Assembly (NCBI RefSeq): GCF_001425605.1
Contig: NZ_LMRG01000001.1
Span: 873,597-937,596, forward strand
DNA: 64,000 nucleotides
Origin: Rhizobium sp. Leaf453
GTDB taxonomy: Bacteria; Pseudomonadota; Alphaproteobacteria; Rhizobiales; Rhizobiaceae
Direction of reading: 5' to 3'
This document shows, in pieces, positions 1-10,310 of this stretch. A program made the position numbers and the translations under genes. Positions within the stretch are counted from its first letter, which is position 1; the number at the start of each line of letters is the position of its first letter. The notes beneath the pieces are model-generated. The model was given only the letters and a program-made list of their open reading frames with translations. It ran no database searches and was not told where the DNA came from.

Positions 1-776
1 AGCTTCAGCGACAGCATGGAGCGGATGCTCTTTTCCACCTGACGGCTGACAACCTTGCGGTTGCTCTCCGCCGTATAGGTGATCTGCTCACCGAAGATCA
101 CATCGACATCGACAGCGCCCTCATAGAGGATACCGAGGAGATGCGGGGCAAGCGGAATATCGCCGGGCCAGGCGGCGACCGGCCGGTGATAGCGTCCCAT
201 CGGCATGCCGTGAATGCCGGTATAGGCGATGGCGACCGGCTGGACGTGAACGGCGCCGGTCGGCGACAAGGGCACGGCAGCGGCAGCCGCGCCGAACAGC
301 GAGGTCTTGACCTCTAGCAAGCGATTGCCATCCGAGGTCGTGCCTTCGGGAAACAGCACGACGATCTCGCCATCGGCCAGCCGCTGGCCGATCTCGTTGA
401 CCTGATTGCCGGTGGTGCGCTTGTGATCGCGATCGATGAAGATCGTCTTCTGCAGCCGCGCCAGCAGACCGAAGACCGGCCAGGCCTTCACGTCGGACTT
501 GGCGACAAAGGCCACATCGGCAATCGAGCCGAGGACAAGAATGTCCTTCCAGCTGGCATGGTTGGAGACGAGCATCAGCGGACGCTGTGGGTCGGGCTTG
601 CCGTGGACATGGACCCGGATGCCGACCAGACGGCAGGCGATGCTATGCCAAACACGCGGCAGCCGGCGCCGGGGCGCGACATCCAGCCAGAGCAGGACGA
701 TCTGGATCGGTGCCAGCACGAGCGTAGCGGCGATCAGGGCAATCATGCAGAGCGTGACGCGCAGCCAGTTGATCAC
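1..776 (-). CDS. plsC: 1-acyl-sn-glycerol-3-phosphate acyltransferase (C-terminus beyond window)
   Basis: Membrane acyltransferase that converts lysophosphatidate to phosphatidate in phospholipid synthesis. The reading frame is open from the left edge up to about 836, so the gene is partial at its 3' end. The translation has an N-terminal hydrophobic segment, then the acyltransferase HX4D motif (NHASWKD), and later the FPEGTTSDG glycerol-phosphate binding block. I chose the GTG at 774-776 because GAGGGG lies 9 bases upstream and the protein then begins with INWLRV and a membrane segment. An in-frame GTG at 798-800 is the alternative. It is the last visible gene of the tsaB-rimI-plsC series, 122 bases after rimI. 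The family is clear; the exact start is less certain. Confidence 0.88.
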   Translation of the reverse strand, partial: MINWLRVTLCMIALIAATLVLAPIQIVLLWLDVAPRRRLPRVWHSIACRLVGIRVHVHGKPDPQRPLMLVSNHASWKDILVLGSIADVAFVAKSDVKAWPVFGLLARLQKTIFIDRDHKRTTGNQVNEIGQRLADGEIVVLFPEGTTSDGNRLLEVKTSLFGAAAAAVPLSPTGAVHVQPVAIAYTGIHGMPMGRYHRPVAAWPGDIPLAPHLLGILYEGAVDVDVIFGEQITYTAESNRKVVSRQVEKSIRSMLSLK

Positions 777-898
777 GCGGCCAATCCCCTCGCCCGGCAC
801 GGCAGCGACGGGTGGCAGGCCGTCTCGCGACGGTCGTCATCCATGCGTATTTCGTCGGCTTGGAGCAGCAAGAGCTTTCCTCGTTCAGGCGCTACGGC

Positions 899-1393
899 CT
901 AACCAAGATCAAGCCGCATGACAAGGGCGCCGGTTTTCTTGCCGTTAACGTCCTGATAATAGGCGCGTCTTTCGCCGACCTTGGCGAAACCAAGCTTCCG
1001 GTAGAGCGCGACGGCGGCGAGATTGGTCTCATCGACCTCCAGGAAAACTGCTTCGGCCGCCTGATCCCGCGCCTGCCTGATCGCCGCCCGCATCAGCCGC
1101 CAACCGAGGCCAAGCCGGGCAAATTTCGGATCGATACCGATCGTCAGGATTTCCGCCTCGCCGGCCGCGACACGTGCCAGCACGAAGCCAGCAACGATCC
1201 GGCGTGCGGCATTGCTCTGGCTGGCGACGAAACCGAAGACCGTATCCTGGACGAGGAGTGCATGCAACTCGCCGTCGCTCCAGGCGTGCGTGAAGCGCAA
1301 TTTGTGGATTGCCGCAGCCCGTGGCAGATCGGCGGCCTCAAGGGGGAAAATGTCGAATTCCGGTTTGCGAACGAAATAATCGGTCAGCGACAT
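899..1393 (-). CDS. rimI: Ribosomal protein S18-alanine N-acetyltransferase RimI
   Basis: GNAT-fold acetyltransferase of 164 residues. In bacteria RimI acetylates the N-terminus of ribosomal protein S18. The acetyl-CoA loop reads as RLGLGWRLM, followed by the typical EVDETNLAAVALYRKLGF segment near the C-terminus. An upstream in-frame ATG at 1435 would overlap tsaB by about 40 bases. The start at 1393 (MSLTDYFVRKPEF) comes one base after the tsaB stop and fits the family length, so I prefer it. Coupling to tsaB implies one transcript; tsaB-rimI adjacency is common across bacteria. Confidence 0.9.
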   Translation of the reverse strand: MSLTDYFVRKPEFDIFPLEAADLPRAAAIHKLRFTHAWSDGELHALLVQDTVFGFVASQSNAARRIVAGFVLARVAAGEAEILTIGIDPKFARLGLGWRLMRAAIRQARDQAAEAVFLEVDETNLAAVALYRKLGFAKVGERRAYYQDVNGKKTGALVMRLDLG

Positions 1394-1394
1394 C

Positions 1395-2060
1395 TTACGC
1401 TCGCGCCACCGCGAAACCGGCCTGGGATTTGACATCCGGCCCGCGCAGATAGAGCGGGCTGGGCTTGCCCTGTGCAGGATCGGCAGCCGCGCCGAGACGG
1501 GCGACGATACCGATATCGCAGGCGTCTGCTTGTGAAACGCCGGGCGTCGGCTTTGCGATCAGGTGTCGTGTTGCCGAGCCGCAGACGATCCCGTCGAACC
1601 CGGCAAACCTGATCTGCGCATCCGCAAGCTCGACGATCTGCGCGTCTGTGCGCGGCGTACCGTCGGCCTCGAAGACCTGGCAATAGAGTTCGTCCCGCTT
1701 GGCATCCATGGCGGCAAGCACGGCCTGTTCCGGACGCACCTGACAGGCGGAAGCTGCGAGAGCCGCAAGCACGGAAACGCCGACAGCCGGCACACCCAAC
1801 GCCAGCGCAAAGCCGCGCGCAGCAGCCACACCGACGCGAATGCCGGTAAACGAGCCTGGGCCGATGGTGACGGCGATACGATCGACATCCGCAAGCGCGC
1901 GGTCGCTGTCCGCCAGCGCCTGATCGATGAAGGCCATCAGTTGTTCGGCATGGCCGCGGCCGATGTCGGCGCCTGCCGATGCCAGCAGGCGATCCTCACC
2001 GGCGTCATAGACACCAGCGAAACAACCCGTCCCGGCCGTATCGATAGCCAGGACGATCAT
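1395..2060 (-). CDS. tsaB: tRNA threonylcarbamoyladenosine biosynthesis protein TsaB
   Basis: 221-residue actin-like ASKHA protein. With TsaD and TsaE it forms the complex that installs t6A at position 37 of ANN-decoding tRNAs. The N-terminus MIVLAIDTAG is the phosphate-1-like strand, and VTIGPGSFTGIRVG is the family signature about residues 65-80. Length and start match the family. rimI follows with a one-base gap, and an NFU-type gene lies 47 bases upstream on the same strand. Confidence 0.93.
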   Translation of the reverse strand: MIVLAIDTAGTGCFAGVYDAGEDRLLASAGADIGRGHAEQLMAFIDQALADSDRALADVDRIAVTIGPGSFTGIRVGVAAARGFALALGVPAVGVSVLAALAASACQVRPEQAVLAAMDAKRDELYCQVFEADGTPRTDAQIVELADAQIRFAGFDGIVCGSATRHLIAKPTPGVSQADACDIGIVARLGAAADPAQGKPSPLYLRGPDVKSQAGFAVARA

Positions 2061-2107
2061 GGATTTTCAATCTGAAGGGATAGTCGAGGCACGATTGGAT
2101 CGCTCGC

Positions 2108-2674
2108 TCAGACGGCCTCGACCGCCTGCACTTCGGGAATGAAATGGTGCAGCAGGTTCTGCACGCCGTGCTTCAGCGTTGCGGTCGAAGACGGGCAGCC
2201 GGAGCATGCGCCCTTCATGTTGAGGAACACCGTGCCGTCACGGAAGCCCTTGAAGGTGATGTCGCCACCATCCTGTGCCACAGCGGGGCGAACGCGGCTT
2301 TCAAGCAATTCCTTGATCGTGGCGACGATGGTCTCGTCACCGGCCTCAAAGAATTCGCCGTCCTGATCGCTTTCCTCGGCGCGGGTCTGCACCGCCATGA
2401 CCGGCTGGCCGGACATGAAATGCTCCATGATAGAGCCCAGGATCGCTGGCTTCAGGTGCTGCCACTCCTGTGCTTCCTTGGTCACGGTGATGAAATCATA
2501 GCCGAAATAGACGCCGGTCACGCCGGGTATGGCGAACAGGCGCGATGCGAGAGCGGAACCGGCAGCAGCTTCTTCCTCGTCGCGGAATTCCGCCGTGCCA
2601 TTTTCCATCACCACCTTGCCCGGCAGGAACTTCAGCGTGGCGGGGTTCGGTGTGGCTTCGGTCTGGATGAACAT
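2108..2674 (-). CDS. NFU-type iron-sulfur cluster carrier (Nfu_N + NifU C-terminal domain)
   Basis: 188-residue cytoplasmic Fe-S scaffold or carrier. The N-terminal Nfu_N domain begins MFIQTEATPNPATLKFLPG. The C-terminal NifU domain carries the cluster-binding CSGC (CXXC) motif near residue 155, in the context MKGACSGCPSS. This two-domain build matches mitochondrial NFU1 and its alphaproteobacterial counterparts, not the nitrogenase NifU with a central ferredoxin domain. The reading frame extends to 2707, but the MFIQTEATPNP start at 2674 matches the family. It is probably cotranscribed with tsaB downstream. Confidence 0.9.
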   Translation of the reverse strand: MFIQTEATPNPATLKFLPGKVVMENGTAEFRDEEEAAAGSALASRLFAIPGVTGVYFGYDFITVTKEAQEWQHLKPAILGSIMEHFMSGQPVMAVQTRAEESDQDGEFFEAGDETIVATIKELLESRVRPAVAQDGGDITFKGFRDGTVFLNMKGACSGCPSSTATLKHGVQNLLHHFIPEVQAVEAV

Positions 2675-2815
2675 GTCTTTCTCCGCGTCGGCCGGGATCG
2701 CGCTCAACCAGCCTGTTTAGAATTATTCAAAAGAATATAAGCCGTTTGAAGGGGCGCTTCAAGATAGCGTACGGCCGTTTGCATCAAACGACGATGAATT
2801 CGATTGACGCTGCCA

Positions 2816-3307
2816 TCAGCTCAGCGCGTCGATTTCCTCGTCGGTCAGCAGATCCGGAATAACCGTGACCGGAATCGGAAACGCCGCCGTCTTGCCGGCG
2901 ATCGATGAGACCAGCGGCCCCGGCCCATCCTTGGCCGAACCGGCGGCCAGAACCAGGATGGCGATATCGCGGTCTTCCTCGATCAGGCCGTAGATCTGCT
3001 CGGTGGCGCTGCCTTCGCGGATCACCATTTCCGGCTCGATGCCGATGGTTTCGCGCACCGTCTGGGCGATCTTCGCCAGCGTCGCCTCAGCCTCGGCGCG
3101 GGCTTCCGCGCGCATGATGCCCTCGACGCCCAGCCATTGCTGGAAGTCGGCGTCCGCGATAACATAGAGCAGAACCAGGCCGCCGCTGGAATTCTTGGCC
3201 CGCATTCCGGCATAGTGTACGGCGCGGCTGCATTCCGGGGTATCGTCGATCACCGCCATGAATTTACGGCGGTGACCTTCCATTCTCGAGAGTCGTGTTG
3301 AAACCAT
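2816..3307 (-). CDS. Universal stress protein (UspA family)
   Basis: 163 residues with a single UspA alpha/beta domain. It starts MVSTRLSRMEGHRRKF and runs into the strand FMAVIDDTPECSRAV. The C-terminal nucleotide-binding region reads VLAAGSAKDGPGPLVSSIAG, a weak version of the G-2X-G-9X-G(S/T) ATP motif. It lies 53 bases after trpS and 141 bases before nfu on the same strand. The role in stress physiology is general for the family; no specific partner is visible. Confidence 0.85.
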   Translation of the reverse strand: MVSTRLSRMEGHRRKFMAVIDDTPECSRAVHYAGMRAKNSSGGLVLLYVIADADFQQWLGVEGIMRAEARAEAEATLAKIAQTVRETIGIEPEMVIREGSATEQIYGLIEEDRDIAILVLAAGSAKDGPGPLVSSIAGKTAAFPIPVTVIPDLLTDEEIDALS

Positions 3308-3360
3308 GGCGGGACTCTTACACCCGATATTTTTGGCTGCAAGGTTTCTTTTGCGGCAAT

Positions 3361-4428
3361 TTATTGCAGGAAGCCGACGATGTCCCGGACCTGCTTCATC
3401 GTCACTTCCGCCCGTGCCCGGGCACGCTCGCCACCATCCCGCAGGATCGCGTCGATATGCGTCGTGTCGTCCATCAGGCGGCGCATTTCACCGGAAATCG
3501 GCGCGAGAACGTTGACCGACAGGTCGACCAGCGCCGGCTTGAAGACCGAGAACTGCTGGCCGCCAAACTCGTTGAGAACGTCCTGCTTGGTCTTGTCCGA
3601 GAGAGCGGCATAGATGCCGACGAGATTGTCGGCTTCCGGCCGGCCCTTCAGGCCATCGACTTCACTCGGTAGCGCATCCGGATCGGTCTTGGCCTTGCGC
3701 ACTTTCTTGGCGATCGTTTCGGCATCGTCCATCAGATTGATGCGCGAGAGATCGGAGGCATCCGACTTCGACATCTTCTTGGTGCCGTCGCGCAGCGACA
3801 TGACGCGGGGCGCGGCCCCGCCGATCAGCGGCTCGACCATCGGAAAATAGGCATGCACCGGCTCCTCGCCGACCTTGATGTCGACGCCATAATCCGTCTT
3901 GCGGATGTGATCGCCGAAATCGATGTTGAACTTCTGGGCGATGTCGCGGGCCAGTTCCAGATGCTGCTTCTGGTCGTCTCCGACAGGAACATGCGTGGCG
4001 CGGTAGACCAGAATGTCGGCTGCCATCAGGCTCGGGTAGGCGAGCAGGCCAAGCGACATCTGCTCGGCATTCTTGCCGCCGGACTTGTCCTTGAACTGGG
4101 TCATGCGTTCCATCCAGCCGATGCGGGCGACGCAATTGAAGATCCAGGCAAGCTCGGCATGCTGCGGCACGGCCGACTGATTGAAGACGATGTGCTTCGT
4201 CGGATCGATGCCCGAGGCGATGAAGGCGGCGGCGATCGAGCGGATCTGGCCGGGCATGTCCTCATGCACCAGCTGCGCGGTGATCGCGTGCAGATCGACG
4301 ACGCAATAGATGCAGTCGTTGTTGTCCTGCAGCGCCACGAACTTGCGGATCGCGCCGAGATAATTGCCCAGATGCAGATTTCCCGTCGGCTGGACACCGG
4401 AGAAAACGAGCGGCTTGAATTCTGACAT
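3361..4428 (-). CDS. trpS: Tryptophanyl-tRNA synthetase
   Basis: Class I aminoacyl-tRNA synthetase of 355 residues that charges tRNA-Trp. The HIGH-type motif appears as GNLHLGNY near residue 20, and the KMSKS loop is intact (KKMSKSD) about residue 220. The frame is open to 4692, but [17 protein letters not shown] at 4428 is the standard N-terminus; the extension reads as untypical sequence. In many rhizobia trpS directly follows murJ. Here the two are separated by a small peptidase gene and a VOC gene. Confidence 0.95.
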   Translation of the reverse strand: MSEFKPLVFSGVQPTGNLHLGNYLGAIRKFVALQDNNDCIYCVVDLHAITAQLVHEDMPGQIRSIAAAFIASGIDPTKHIVFNQSAVPQHAELAWIFNCVARIGWMERMTQFKDKSGGKNAEQMSLGLLAYPSLMAADILVYRATHVPVGDDQKQHLELARDIAQKFNIDFGDHIRKTDYGVDIKVGEEPVHAYFPMVEPLIGGAAPRVMSLRDGTKKMSKSDASDLSRINLMDDAETIAKKVRKAKTDPDALPSEVDGLKGRPEADNLVGIYAALSDKTKQDVLNEFGGQQFSVFKPALVDLSVNVLAPISGEMRRLMDDTTHIDAILRDGGERARARAEVTMKQVRDIVGFLQ

Positions 4429-4842
4429 TCTGTCCTCGATCGGGCTTGTGGAAGGCCCAGTTTGATTGATGTTTGCGGGCTTATGCACGCAGCCGATGTC
4501 GGGATCAAGGGGCAGCGTCGCCATAGCCTTCCCCGCCCTGAAAACGATGACGTCCGAGGAAACACGGCAACACCCGGCTGCAAACCAGCGCCACAACCTA
4601 TCCGGAAATTTATGCTCTAAATTATCGGGTGAATTAATAAAGATGGCGAAACTGCGGGACGAATTACCTCGATATGCGCCAAATAATTTCATAATCTCGC
4701 TTCATTTGGAATGAATTTACCCATCATCACGAGGCGCCGCCCTGTCGCCGCACCTCTCCCGATCAAGCCATGGCCCTCTCGCGTGTCGGGCCAACGACGT
4801 TTGCATGTATGCGCCACCTGCGCTGCATGACGAGGACTTGTA
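4429..4842. other. Intergenic region between divergent trpS and M15-like peptidase gene
   Basis: About 410 bases with no supportable gene. It must contain the promoters for trpS (leftward) and for the gene at 4843 (rightward). An AT-rich patch around 4600-4715 is the most likely promoter area, but I see no confident -35/-10 pair, attenuator or leader peptide. Short open frames crossing it look non-coding. Confidence 0.5.
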
Positions 4843-5271
4843 ATGCGTAATTTTCTCTGTGTGCTCCTGGCCTGCCTGGTCAGCCTCTCGCCCCTGTCTG
4901 TCGCCGACGCCAAGAATCCCTTTCAGCGCAAGGTCAAGCTGCCGGTCCACTCGAGGACCACGGCCTATTCCGTGCAGACAGTGTCCGTCTCGACTGGCTG
5001 CTTTTCTCCGAAACTGCAGGGCGTCCTCGCCCATATCGCCGCCAAGACCGGTCAGCGGCCGGTGGTGACCTCCGGCCATCGCCCCCGCTCCGGCCGTGCC
5101 AGGTCGCAGCATCGCTATTGCAAGGCTGCCGATATCCGCGTGCCAGGCGTACCGGAAAGGAAGATCCTCGCCGCCGCACTCTCGGCGCCCGGCATCGGCG
5201 GTATCGGCCGCTATTGCAACGGCATCATCCATGTCGATATCGGCCCGAAACGGCGCTGGGTGGATTGCTGA
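4843..5271 (+). CDS. Small exported M15/DUF882-type peptidase-like protein
   Basis: 142 residues. The N-terminus MRNFLCVLLACLVSLSPL...VADAK is a clear Sec signal peptide. The mature part resembles Peptidase_M15_3 (D-Ala-D-Ala carboxypeptidase-like) domains. SGHRP is followed by SQHRYCKAADIRV, giving the expected metal ligands His and Asp, and the C-terminal IHVDIG supplies the third His. A role on periplasmic peptidoglycan is inferred. GAGG lies 8 bases before the ATG. It is on the strand opposite its neighbours, and its stop is only 4 bases from the stop of the convergent VOC gene, so it looks like an insertion into the murJ-trpS block. Confidence 0.8.
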   Translation: MRNFLCVLLACLVSLSPLSVADAKNPFQRKVKLPVHSRTTAYSVQTVSVSTGCFSPKLQGVLAHIAAKTGQRPVVTSGHRPRSGRARSQHRYCKAADIRVPGVPERKILAAALSAPGIGGIGRYCNGIIHVDIGPKRRWVDC

Positions 5272-5275
5272 GGTA

Positions 5276-5668
5276 TCAGCCCGCGGGCTGGAGCAGATCC
5301 CATGTATTGCCGAAGGGATCGGCAAAGACGGCGACGGTGCCATAGACCTCCCGGCGTGGCGCTTCGAGAAAGCGGACGCCGCTGGCCGACATGGCCGCAT
5401 GATCCCGATCGAAATCGTCAGTGAACAGGAAGAAGCCGACGCGTCCGCCGGTCTGGTTGCCGATCGCGGCGATCTGGCTTTCGCCTTCCGCCTTGGCCAG
5501 CAACAGGGCCGTTTCCGTCGCCCCTTTGGGCCGGACGAGCACCCAGCGCTTGCCATCGCCCAGATCGGTATCCTCGAGCAGGTCGAAGCCCAGCACATCG
5601 CGATAGAAGGCAATGGCAGCGTCATAGTCGGGAACGACAAGGGCGATGCGGGCAATGATCTGCTTCAT
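5276..5668 (-). CDS. VOC-superfamily (glyoxalase/bleomycin-resistance fold) protein
   Basis: 130-residue vicinal-oxygen-chelate protein with two beta-alpha-beta-beta-beta modules. The first contains IAFYRDVLGFDLLED and the second ends in VFADPFGNTWDLLQ, the usual metal-side signature. The substrate cannot be told from sequence; members include glyoxalases, dioxygenases and antibiotic-binding proteins. It begins 7 bases after the murJ stop, so it is probably the last gene of the glnD-murJ transcript. Confidence 0.85.
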   Translation of the reverse strand: MKQIIARIALVVPDYDAAIAFYRDVLGFDLLEDTDLGDGKRWVLVRPKGATETALLLAKAEGESQIAAIGNQTGGRVGFFLFTDDFDRDHAAMSASGVRFLEAPRREVYGTVAVFADPFGNTWDLLQPAG

Positions 5669-5675
5669 GTGTCCC

Positions 5676-7265
5676 TCAAGGATCGACGGGCGGAGGCGTC
5701 GGCGGTCCCTTGCGCTTCATGTTGCGCCGGATCATGCCGAGATCGGCACCGCCGATCAGGAAGGCAACCGCGAAATAGACGACCATCGCCACCGCAATCA
5801 GCAGGCTGAGCGCGCCGAGCTTCGTCAGCAGCGGCGAACCGGAGGCAAGCGAGGCCGCAAAGACGTCCCGTAGATAAAGCAGCACGCCGCCCATCACCGC
5901 TGCCGCGACAATGAGCAAGGCCGTGCGGCGCAACAGCGCCCATTCCCACACCAGATGCCCGCGTCGCAGCAGCGTTACAAACAGAAGGATAGTGCTGATC
6001 CATCCGGCCGTCGCCTCCGCGACCGCGATGCCCGGCGCACCGAGCACGGGAAACAGGGTGATCGCCAGGGCACAATTCGCGGCGACCGACACCGCCGAAA
6101 AACGCATCGGTGTCTTGGTGTCCTCGCGGGCGTAGAAGCCTGGCTGCAGGGCCTTGATCAGCACGAAGGCCGGCAGGCCGATGCCGTAGATAGCCAGGAT
6201 CGAGCCGACAACAACGGTATTCTGCGCATGGAAAGCACCGCGCTCATAGAGCACGCGGATGATCTCGTCGGACAGGATCCAGAGCGCGAAGGCGGCGGGG
6301 ATCGTCAGGAACAGCACGAATTCGATCGAATGGTTCTGCAGATTGCCCGCCTCACGCAGATTGCCGCCCTTCAGTGCCCGCGACAATTCCGGCAGCAGCA
6401 CGACGCCGACGGCGATGCCGACCACGCCGAGCGGCAACTGGTAGATGCGGTCGGCATATTGCAGGGCGGAGATGGCGCCATCCTGCGCCGAGGCGATGGC
6501 CTGGCCGATCAGCTGGTTGATCTGGGTGATGCCGCCGGTAATGGCGGCGGGTACGGCGAGGATCAGCAACCGTTTGACGTTGGGCGTGAAGCGCGGGAAT
6601 TTCAGCCCTATGCTCATGCCGGCGTGCAGAACGCCGAAATAGACGACGGCGAGTTGCAGGATACCGGCGACCAGCACGCCCCAGGACAGATACCAGGCTG
6701 TCGTCAGCGGATCGGCGCCGTTGTAGAGCGCATAAAGCAACGCCCCGATCATCACGACATTGAGGAAGATCGGCGCCACAGCGGCCGCGAAGAAATGATG
6801 CAGCGAATTGAGCATGCCGCTCATCATTGCCGTCAGCGACATGCACATGAGATAGGGGAACATGACCATCGCCATCTTCACCGTCAGGGCGGACTTGTCG
6901 ACATCATCCGCAAAACCCGGCGCGATGACGAACCGCACCAGAAGCGGCATGGACAGTTCCATGGCTATGGTGATCAGCAGCAGGACGGTGAAGAGGACAC
7001 CGAACACTTCCTCGGAAAACCGCTTGGCGCCATTGATGCCGTTCGCCTCGATCTCCTTGGAAAACAGCGGCACGAAGGCGGCATTGAAGGCGCCTTCGGC
7101 AAACAGCCGGCGAAACAGGTTCGGGAAACGGAAGGCGGCATAGAAGACGTCGGCCATCGGGCCGGTACCAAGTGCCGCCGCCATCAGCGTTTCACGGGCG
7201 AAACCGAAGATGCGGCTGCCGAGCGTGGCGCCGCCGACGGTCATGAATTTCCTGACGAGGCTCAT
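5676..7265 (-). CDS. murJ: Lipid II flippase MurJ (MviN)
   Basis: 529-residue polytopic inner-membrane protein of the MOP superfamily. MurJ moves lipid II across the membrane for peptidoglycan synthesis. The N-terminus [25 protein letters not shown] is typical, and [21 protein letters not shown] is the family hallmark in TM2. About 14 hydrophobic segments are visible. Its ATG overlaps the glnD stop (ATGA, 7262-7265), which suggests translational coupling, as in other rhizobia. Confidence 0.96.
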   Translation of the reverse strand: MSLVRKFMTVGGATLGSRIFGFARETLMAAALGTGPMADVFYAAFRFPNLFRRLFAEGAFNAAFVPLFSKEIEANGINGAKRFSEEVFGVLFTVLLLITIAMELSMPLLVRFVIAPGFADDVDKSALTVKMAMVMFPYLMCMSLTAMMSGMLNSLHHFFAAAVAPIFLNVVMIGALLYALYNGADPLTTAWYLSWGVLVAGILQLAVVYFGVLHAGMSIGLKFPRFTPNVKRLLILAVPAAITGGITQINQLIGQAIASAQDGAISALQYADRIYQLPLGVVGIAVGVVLLPELSRALKGGNLREAGNLQNHSIEFVLFLTIPAAFALWILSDEIIRVLYERGAFHAQNTVVVGSILAIYGIGLPAFVLIKALQPGFYAREDTKTPMRFSAVSVAANCALAITLFPVLGAPGIAVAEATAGWISTILLFVTLLRRGHLVWEWALLRRTALLIVAAAVMGGVLLYLRDVFAASLASGSPLLTKLGALSLLIAVAMVVYFAVAFLIGGADLGMIRRNMKRKGPPTPPPVDP

Positions 7266-10108
7266 GATTCTGCCTTGGTTTTCCGGGCGCCGGTCACCGA
7301 CCGTGTATGCTGCGGGGCGATCATGCCGGACGGCATGCGGTCGCGCATTTCATCCGCCTCGTCCGACATGACAGCCTTCAGCCGCGCCACGATGTTGCCG
7401 TGCCGCGCCTCGTTGGTGATCTTCTGGCCGACGAGGTCCGTCACATAGAATGTGTCGATGACCTTTTCGCCGAAGGTGGTGATGTGCGCCGAGGCAATGT
7501 CGAGCGACAGGTCGGAGAGGACGGCGGTCACTTCGGACAAAAGACCTGTCCGATCGAGGCATTCGATCTCTATGACAGTGAACTTGTTCGACAGGTTGTT
7601 GTTGATGCTGACAGCCGGCGGCACTGTGAATGCCTTGTTGCGCTTGCGGTGCTTGGTGCGGCTGGCAATCACTTCCGGCAGACGCTTGGAGCCCGACAGC
7701 ACGTTCTCGATCATCTTGCCGATATTGGCCGCCCGGCGCATCTCGTCGTCATCGACGGAGAACTCGCGGTTGATCAGGATCGTATCGAGCGCCCGGCCAT
7801 CGGACGTCGTGAAGATCTGCGCATCGACAATATTCGCGCCGGCCGCCGCACACGCACCGGCGATGACGGCCAGCAGGCGCGGATGGTCGGGCGACAGAAC
7901 AGTAATTTCGGTGATCGCATGGAACTGATGCGTGCGCACCATGGTTGCCAGCGCCCGGCCCGTCTTGTCGGCCTCGCGGATGAAGCGGGCATGGCGCAGT
8001 TGATCCTCGAGCGGCACGGACAGCAGGTAGGGCTGGTAGTGCAGCTTGGTATAGGTCTTGCGATCCTTCTGGCTCCAGTCGTCGAGCGCATGGAACAGAA
8101 CGTCGGCCGCGTGGGTGGCGCGCTCCTTGCGCGGCATTTCGGAGAAGCCACCGGACAGGAGCAGTTCGGTTTCGTAGTAGAGCGTTCGCAACAGCTGGCC
8201 CTTCCAGCCATTCCACACGCCGGGACCAACGGCGCGAATATCGGCGATCGTGAGCACCAGCAGCATCTTCAGCCGGTCAAGCGACTGCACCTTCTCGGCG
8301 AAATCGATGATCGTCTTGCGGTCGTTGAGATCGCGCGTCTGCGCGACCATCGACATGGTCAGATGCTCCTCGATCAGCCAGGCGACCGTTTCCGTCTGCT
8401 TCGGCGTCAGCCCGAAGCGCGGGCAGAGCTTGCGCGCCACCTTGGCGCCGGCGGTCGAATGATCCTCCGGACGGCCCTTGGCGACGTCATGCAGGAAGAC
8501 GGCGACGAACAGGGCCGTGCGGTCATCGATGGTCGGCATCACCTTGAAGGCGAGCGGATGCAGTTCCTCGTCCTTGCCCTGATCGATGCGGGAGAGCACG
8601 TCGACAGCGCGCAGCAGATGCTCGTCCACCGTATAATGGTGATACATGTTGAACTGCATCAGCGAGACGATCTTGCCGAATTCCGGAATGAACCGGCCGA
8701 GTACGCCGGCCTCATTCATGCGGCGAAGGATCAGTTCGGGATCGCGGCGCGAGGTGAGAATCGAGACGAAGAGACGGTTGGCCTCCTCGTTGTCGCGCAG
8801 AGACGGCGTGATCAGGTTCAAGGACCGCGTCACCTGTTTCAGTGCCGCCGGATGGAATTCCAGCTTGTTGATATCGGCGACATGGAAGATGCGGATGAGA
8901 TTGACCGGATCGCGCTTGAAGATATCCGGGCTTGCGAGCGCAATGCGGCCGCCGTCATCGACGAATTCCAGCGTCCCGGCGATCTTGCGGACGCGATGGG
9001 TAAAGCGGCTGATGGCGGCGGTGAAACCCGGCAGGCTCTTGGCCTGCTGATCCTCCAGCGCCGCGCAGAAGATGCGGGTCAGATCGCCGACATTCTTCGC
9101 CACCAGGAAATAGTGCTTCATGAAGCGCTCGACGGCGGTCATGCCGGGGTGATCGTGATAGCCCAGCGCTTCCGCGATCTCGCGCTGGATGTCGAAGGAT
9201 AACCGTTCCTCCGCCTTGCCGGTGAGGAAATGCAAGTGGCAGCGCACGGCCCAGAGAAAGTCGTCCGCCTTCTGGAACAGCGTATATTCCTGGCGCGAGA
9301 GAACGCCGAGCTTGATCAGATCGGCGGAATCCTTGACCCGGTAATAGTATTTGGCGATCCAGAACAGCGTGTGGATGTCGCGCAGGCCGCCCTTGCCTTC
9401 CTTGACATTCGGCTCGACCAGATAGCGCGTGTCGCCGGCCTTGCGGTGGCGCTCGTCACGCTCGGCGAGCTTTGCGGCGATAAAATCCGGGCCGGTATTC
9501 TTGACGATCTCGTTGTCGAACCGTGTTTCCAGTTCATTCGCCAGATCCCGCGATCCGCAGATGAACCGCGTTTCGAGGATGGCCGTGCGAATGGTCATGT
9601 CCTCGCGGGACAGGCGGATGCATTCCTCGATCGTGCGCGTGGCATGGCCGACCTTGAAGCCGAGATCCCAGAGGATATAGAGCATGAACTCTACGGCGGG
9701 CTCCGCCCAGACTGCCTTCTTGACCGGCAGCAGGAACAGAAGATCGATATCCGACCCCGGCGCCAGCGTACCGCGCCCATAACCGCCGACGGCCGTCACG
9801 GCGATCCGGGTCCAGGGTTGCGCATTGGCGGCGTCGAAGACCTCGTTGAGGACAAAATCATGCAGGACGGTGATCAACTCGTCCTGCAGCCAGGAAATTC
9901 GCTGCGCGCATTTCAGACCGCCGCCATCTTCGATCAGCAGTTCACGGGCTTTTTCGCGGCCGGCGAGATTGGCCTGCTTGAAGGCCGCCAGCAGCGCTTG
10001 GCGCATCAGATCGCGCTGTTCGGCATGGGCCGAAGCGATGAAACTGCACTTGGCTCTCAGCGCATCGACATTGAGGATATCGGGAAATGACGTTTCGTGT
10101 CTGACCAT
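7262..10108 (-). CDS. glnD: Bifunctional uridylyltransferase/uridylyl-removing enzyme GlnD
   Basis: Primary nitrogen sensor, which uridylylates and deuridylylates PII proteins according to glutamine level. About 948 residues. The nucleotidyltransferase domain carries [18 protein letters not shown] near residue 105. An HD domain with [12 protein letters not shown] lies near residue 500, and two ACT domains form the last 200 residues. The frame opens at 10162, but [12 protein letters not shown] at 10108 matches rhizobial GlnD starts and is preferred. The stop overlaps murJ. It pairs functionally with the rpoN and ptsN genes further right in this window. Confidence 0.95.
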   Translation of the reverse strand: MVRHETSFPDILNVDALRAKCSFIASAHAEQRDLMRQALLAAFKQANLAGREKARELLIEDGGGLKCAQRISWLQDELITVLHDFVLNEVFDAANAQPWTRIAVTAVGGYGRGTLAPGSDIDLLFLLPVKKAVWAEPAVEFMLYILWDLGFKVGHATRTIEECIRLSREDMTIRTAILETRFICGSRDLANELETRFDNEIVKNTGPDFIAAKLAERDERHRKAGDTRYLVEPNVKEGKGGLRDIHTLFWIAKYYYRVKDSADLIKLGVLSRQEYTLFQKADDFLWAVRCHLHFLTGKAEERLSFDIQREIAEALGYHDHPGMTAVERFMKHYFLVAKNVGDLTRIFCAALEDQQAKSLPGFTAAISRFTHRVRKIAGTLEFVDDGGRIALASPDIFKRDPVNLIRIFHVADINKLEFHPAALKQVTRSLNLITPSLRDNEEANRLFVSILTSRRDPELILRRMNEAGVLGRFIPEFGKIVSLMQFNMYHHYTVDEHLLRAVDVLSRIDQGKDEELHPLAFKVMPTIDDRTALFVAVFLHDVAKGRPEDHSTAGAKVARKLCPRFGLTPKQTETVAWLIEEHLTMSMVAQTRDLNDRKTIIDFAEKVQSLDRLKMLLVLTIADIRAVGPGVWNGWKGQLLRTLYYETELLLSGGFSEMPRKERATHAADVLFHALDDWSQKDRKTYTKLHYQPYLLSVPLEDQLRHARFIREADKTGRALATMVRTHQFHAITEITVLSPDHPRLLAVIAGACAAAGANIVDAQIFTTSDGRALDTILINREFSVDDDEMRRAANIGKMIENVLSGSKRLPEVIASRTKHRKRNKAFTVPPAVSINNNLSNKFTVIEIECLDRTGLLSEVTAVLSDLSLDIASAHITTFGEKVIDTFYVTDLVGQKITNEARHGNIVARLKAVMSDEADEMRDRMPSGMIAPQHTRSVTGARKTKAES

Positions 10109-10310
10109 CAAATGCCGATCGTCTTCCTGTCCGGCGTGCTCTGCGAGCCGCTTCCTGTTCATGCGCTATAGACCTTTTGTCCGAGGATGGACAAGACTGT
10201 AGCGATCAACAATTGCCAAGTGGTTTCTGCAGCGCACAAGGCGGCTGTCGAAGAAGCGTTCCATCATTTAAAGAGGGCAGCAGGCTCAATCCAGCGGCTG
10301 GACGATCATG

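Noticed and set aside
5955-7448. 497-codon open frame antisense to murJ and glnD
   Set aside because: Crosses the coupled glnD-murJ junction and looks like an antisense artefact of high GC.
7307-9202. 631-codon open frame antisense to glnD
   Set aside because: Lies within the conserved ACT and HD regions of GlnD; no independent motif or ribosome site.
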